Shown here: positions 62,555-64,000 of the stretch, piece after piece | How positions within the stretch are numbered: the stretch's first letter is position 1 | Layout of the letters: each line of letters begins with the position of its first letter | NCBI RefSeq assembly: GCF_900109095.1 | Contig: NZ_FNYZ01000012.1 | Span: 62,001 to 126,000 of the forward strand | Direction of reading: 5' to 3' | Length of the DNA stretch: 64,000 nt | From: Sphingobium sp. AP50 | Lineage (GTDB): Bacteria; Pseudomonadota; Alphaproteobacteria; Sphingomonadales; Sphingomonadaceae | Notes under the pieces: generated by a model | What the model was told of the DNA's origin: nothing | The model's input: the letters and a program-made list of their open reading frames with translations, nothing else | The model's database searches: none | Made by a program: the position numbers and the translations under genes

Positions 62555-63514
62555 TTATGCCTGATCTTTCGCCAATTCCAAAAGGCAGCGTAGCGCCGCC
62601 AAATCCTGCACCACATGACCCAGCGACTTGTAGATGGTGACATCCCCACCATGCTCCCGCCCGGTCCGGATGCCTGCCAGCACCTGTCCTATCTCACCCC
62701 TGATATGCTGCTTATCGTCGATAAGGCCCGCCTTCGCAGCCTCCAGAAACTCTGCAGCGGCTACTCGAGCATAGGGCTCGCAATCGACATAATAGCGTGC
62801 CCGTGCCACCAGCGGCGGATCAGCCTCATAGGGACCGGCGTGGCTTGACCCGACCAGATTGATATGGGTCCCTGGCTTCACCCAGGCGTCCATCAGGATC
62901 GGCGTCGGTGATCCGGTGACAGTGGCGAGGATGTCCGCCTCCCCCACGGCCTGCTCGGCATCGGCTATCGCCACCACAGGCACAGCCAGGCGGGCGTCCA
63001 GTTCGGCAGCCACCTGCTGCGCCGTGGTAAAATCGCGACCCCAGATGGCGATCCGGTCGAGCGTCCGCAGTTCTGCAAGAACGCGGGCGTGCGATTGCGC
63101 CTGCGCGCCCGTGCCCATCACGGTCAGCCGAGCCGCATCCGGGCGAGCCAGTGCGTTAGTAGCGATGGCACTGGCCACCGCGGTGCGGATCAGCGTCACT
63201 TCATGCGCGTCGGCCATGCCGATCAACTCGCCACTCTCGCTGTCAAAGCCCAGCACCATGCCGCGATGGCGGGTGCGCTGTGAACCGGGTGATTGCGGGT
63301 AGGCGGTTATGACCTTCGCTCCGACCAACCCAAACAGCGGCAAAGAGCCGGGCATCAACGCGAACAGGCGTCCCGGCGCGACCGGGATGATGTTACGGAG
63401 GGGTTGATCACGCGCGTCGGTGGACAGGGCGATCATCGCCCGCGCCACCCAATGCGCGCATCTTGTCGGGGTCAGCTGCTGGGCAACATCTTGTTCATTG
63501 AAAATATGGGCCAT
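62555..63514 (-). CDS. Ornithine cyclodeaminase/mu-crystallin family protein
   Basis: Cytoplasmic NAD(P)-dependent enzyme (319 residues). Visible: substrate-binding N-terminal half (PLRNIIPVAPGRLFALMPG), GLVGAKVITAYPQ, VLGFDSESGELIGMADAHEVTLIRTAVASA, the dinucleotide motif VMGTGAQAQSHARVL, and VTGSPTPIL near the active site. Family members include ornithine and alanine-type cyclodeaminases, ketimine reductases and N-methyl amino acid reductases, so the reaction cannot be fixed. It starts three bases after the aminotransferase stop and lies in the peptidase operon, implying work on a released amino acid or imine. Confidence 0.85.
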   Translation of the reverse strand: MAHIFNEQDVAQQLTPTRCAHWVARAMIALSTDARDQPLRNIIPVAPGRLFALMPGSLPLFGLVGAKVITAYPQSPGSQRTRHRGMVLGFDSESGELIGMADAHEVTLIRTAVASAIATNALARPDAARLTVMGTGAQAQSHARVLAELRTLDRIAIWGRDFTTAQQVAAELDARLAVPVVAIADAEQAVGEADILATVTGSPTPILMDAWVKPGTHINLVGSSHAGPYEADPPLVARARYYVDCEPYARVAAAEFLEAAKAGLIDDKQHIRGEIGQVLAGIRTGREHGGDVTIYKSLGHVVQDLAALRCLLELAKDQA

Positions 63515-63517
63515 GGT

Positions 63518-64000
63518 CTATCCTGCGATTGCTTCACGCTGACGAAGGGGAAGGTCGCGATAAGCGTTCAGTCCCTCAGTCAGGGCGTCCAGCGAGGAAC
63601 GTAACTTTTCGACCGGCTTGGCGTGGCTCAACCGGACATGACCAGGCGTACCGAAATATTCGCCCGGCGCGACGATCACGCCGTTGCGCTGCGCCAGCCA
63701 TAGCGAAAAAGCCTCTGTATCCTGCACGCCAACAAGCTTGGGAAAGGACACGCAGCCAAAGCGCGGATCAGGTCCTTCAACAAGCCCCGCCTCGCGCCAC
63801 TGGTCGTAATAGCTCTTCACCACCGGCAACGCCGAAGCAATGACGCCCCGGCTATAGGCCACGAACGGCGCATCATTCTCCAACACCATCGCCGCGACAG
63901 CGTGCGAGAGGTTGGACACGGCATAGTCGAACTGGTTGCTGACCGCGCGAATGCGATCCATGATTTTGGGCTCTGCCACGATCCACCCACAGCGCAGGCT
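63518..64000 (-). CDS. Class I/II PLP aminotransferase, C-terminal part (cut by window edge)
   Basis: Only the last 160 residues are in the window. The visible start SLRCGWIVAEPKIMDRI is the typical stretch just after the cofactor lysine of fold-type I aminotransferases (there G-R-GW-VA), and the C-terminal subdomain follows: LWLAQRNGVIVAPGEYFGTPGHVRLSHA, with the carboxylate-binding Arg in VRLSHA. The frame is open to the edge, so the gene continues beyond 64000. First visible gene of the operon ending with the S10 carboxypeptidases. Confidence 0.85.
   Translation of the reverse strand, partial: SLRCGWIVAEPKIMDRIRAVSNQFDYAVSNLSHAVAAMVLENDAPFVAYSRGVIASALPVVKSYYDQWREAGLVEGPDPRFGCVSFPKLVGVQDTEAFSLWLAQRNGVIVAPGEYFGTPGHVRLSHAKPVEKLRSSLDALTEGLNAYRDLPLRQREAIAG

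Noticed and set aside
48976..64000. Microcystin (mlr) degradation cluster, known from sphingomonads
   Set aside because: No MlrA-type membrane peptidase, MlrB beta-lactamase-like or MlrC M81-type protein is present; only a general peptide-use theme is shared.
1..64000. CRISPR arrays, tRNA/rRNA genes, phage structural genes
   Set aside because: No repeat-spacer periodicity, cloverleaf sequence, rRNA core or phage proteins were seen by eye; a covariance-model search would be needed to exclude small RNAs.

Overview
The window reads as a chromosome or large replicon of an alphaproteobacterium of the sphingomonad type (Sphingomonas/Sphingobium/Novosphingobium). The grounds are high G+C coding sequence, very large TonB-dependent receptors, the S10 carboxypeptidase/DUF885/amidohydrolase gene set, Lrp-controlled aromatic amino acid catabolism and an F-type conjugation module. 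The genus is an inference from gene content only.

Region 1 (1-12.5 kb) is the distal part of an F-type conjugative transfer locus on the + strand: a TraN-like protein split over two translationally coupled genes, trbC, an S26-type TraF peptidase, F-type traF, a thioredoxin-like TrbB-like protein, traH and traG. Almost all of these genes overlap or abut. A small, less GC-rich inner-membrane protein gene faces the 3' end of traG and is a candidate entry-exclusion gene. A frameshifted, truncated IS5-family transposase remnant closes this region.

Region 2 (12.5-38.3 kb) is a pectin/rhamnogalacturonan utilisation locus. Minus-strand genes: FecR anti-sigma factor, two tandem duplicated TonB receptors (only the FecR-proximal one has an STN signalling domain), CE12 rhamnogalacturonan acetylesterase, GH2, ExuT-like hexuronate transporter and an esterase. 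Plus-strand genes: GH106 alpha-L-rhamnosidase, GH28, GH42 beta-galactosidase, a full-length GH59 homologue of animal galactocerebrosidase, and a second GH28. The ECF sigma gene that probably pairs with FecR lies 4.5 kb away, behind the GH106-GH28 pair. The locus ends in a decayed GH43-like gene (internal stop plus frameshift) cut off by an IS5-family (IS427-like) element whose transposase needs a -1 frameshift. The likely scheme is that exported hydrolases and esterases cut pectin, the TonB receptors import oligosaccharides and signal through FecR/sigma, and ExuT takes up uronates.

Region 3 (39.1-48.9 kb) holds an HSL-type esterase, an AT-rich spacer and a compact minus-strand operon for complete phenylalanine/tyrosine breakdown (phhA, aminotransferase, hppD, hmgA, fahA, maiA, a Rieske protein, phhB, an SDR). 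An Lrp/AsnC regulator is transcribed divergently.

Region 4 (48.9-64 kb) looks like a peptide/amino acid scavenging locus: TonB receptor, APC permease, secreted amidohydrolase, a second Lrp regulator, and an operon of aminotransferase (cut by the window edge), ornithine cyclodeaminase family protein, M61-like metallopeptidase with PDZ domain, DUF885 metallopeptidase-like protein and two S10 serine carboxypeptidases. It probably supplies the Phe/Tyr pathway next door. No tRNA, rRNA or CRISPR array was recognised by eye.
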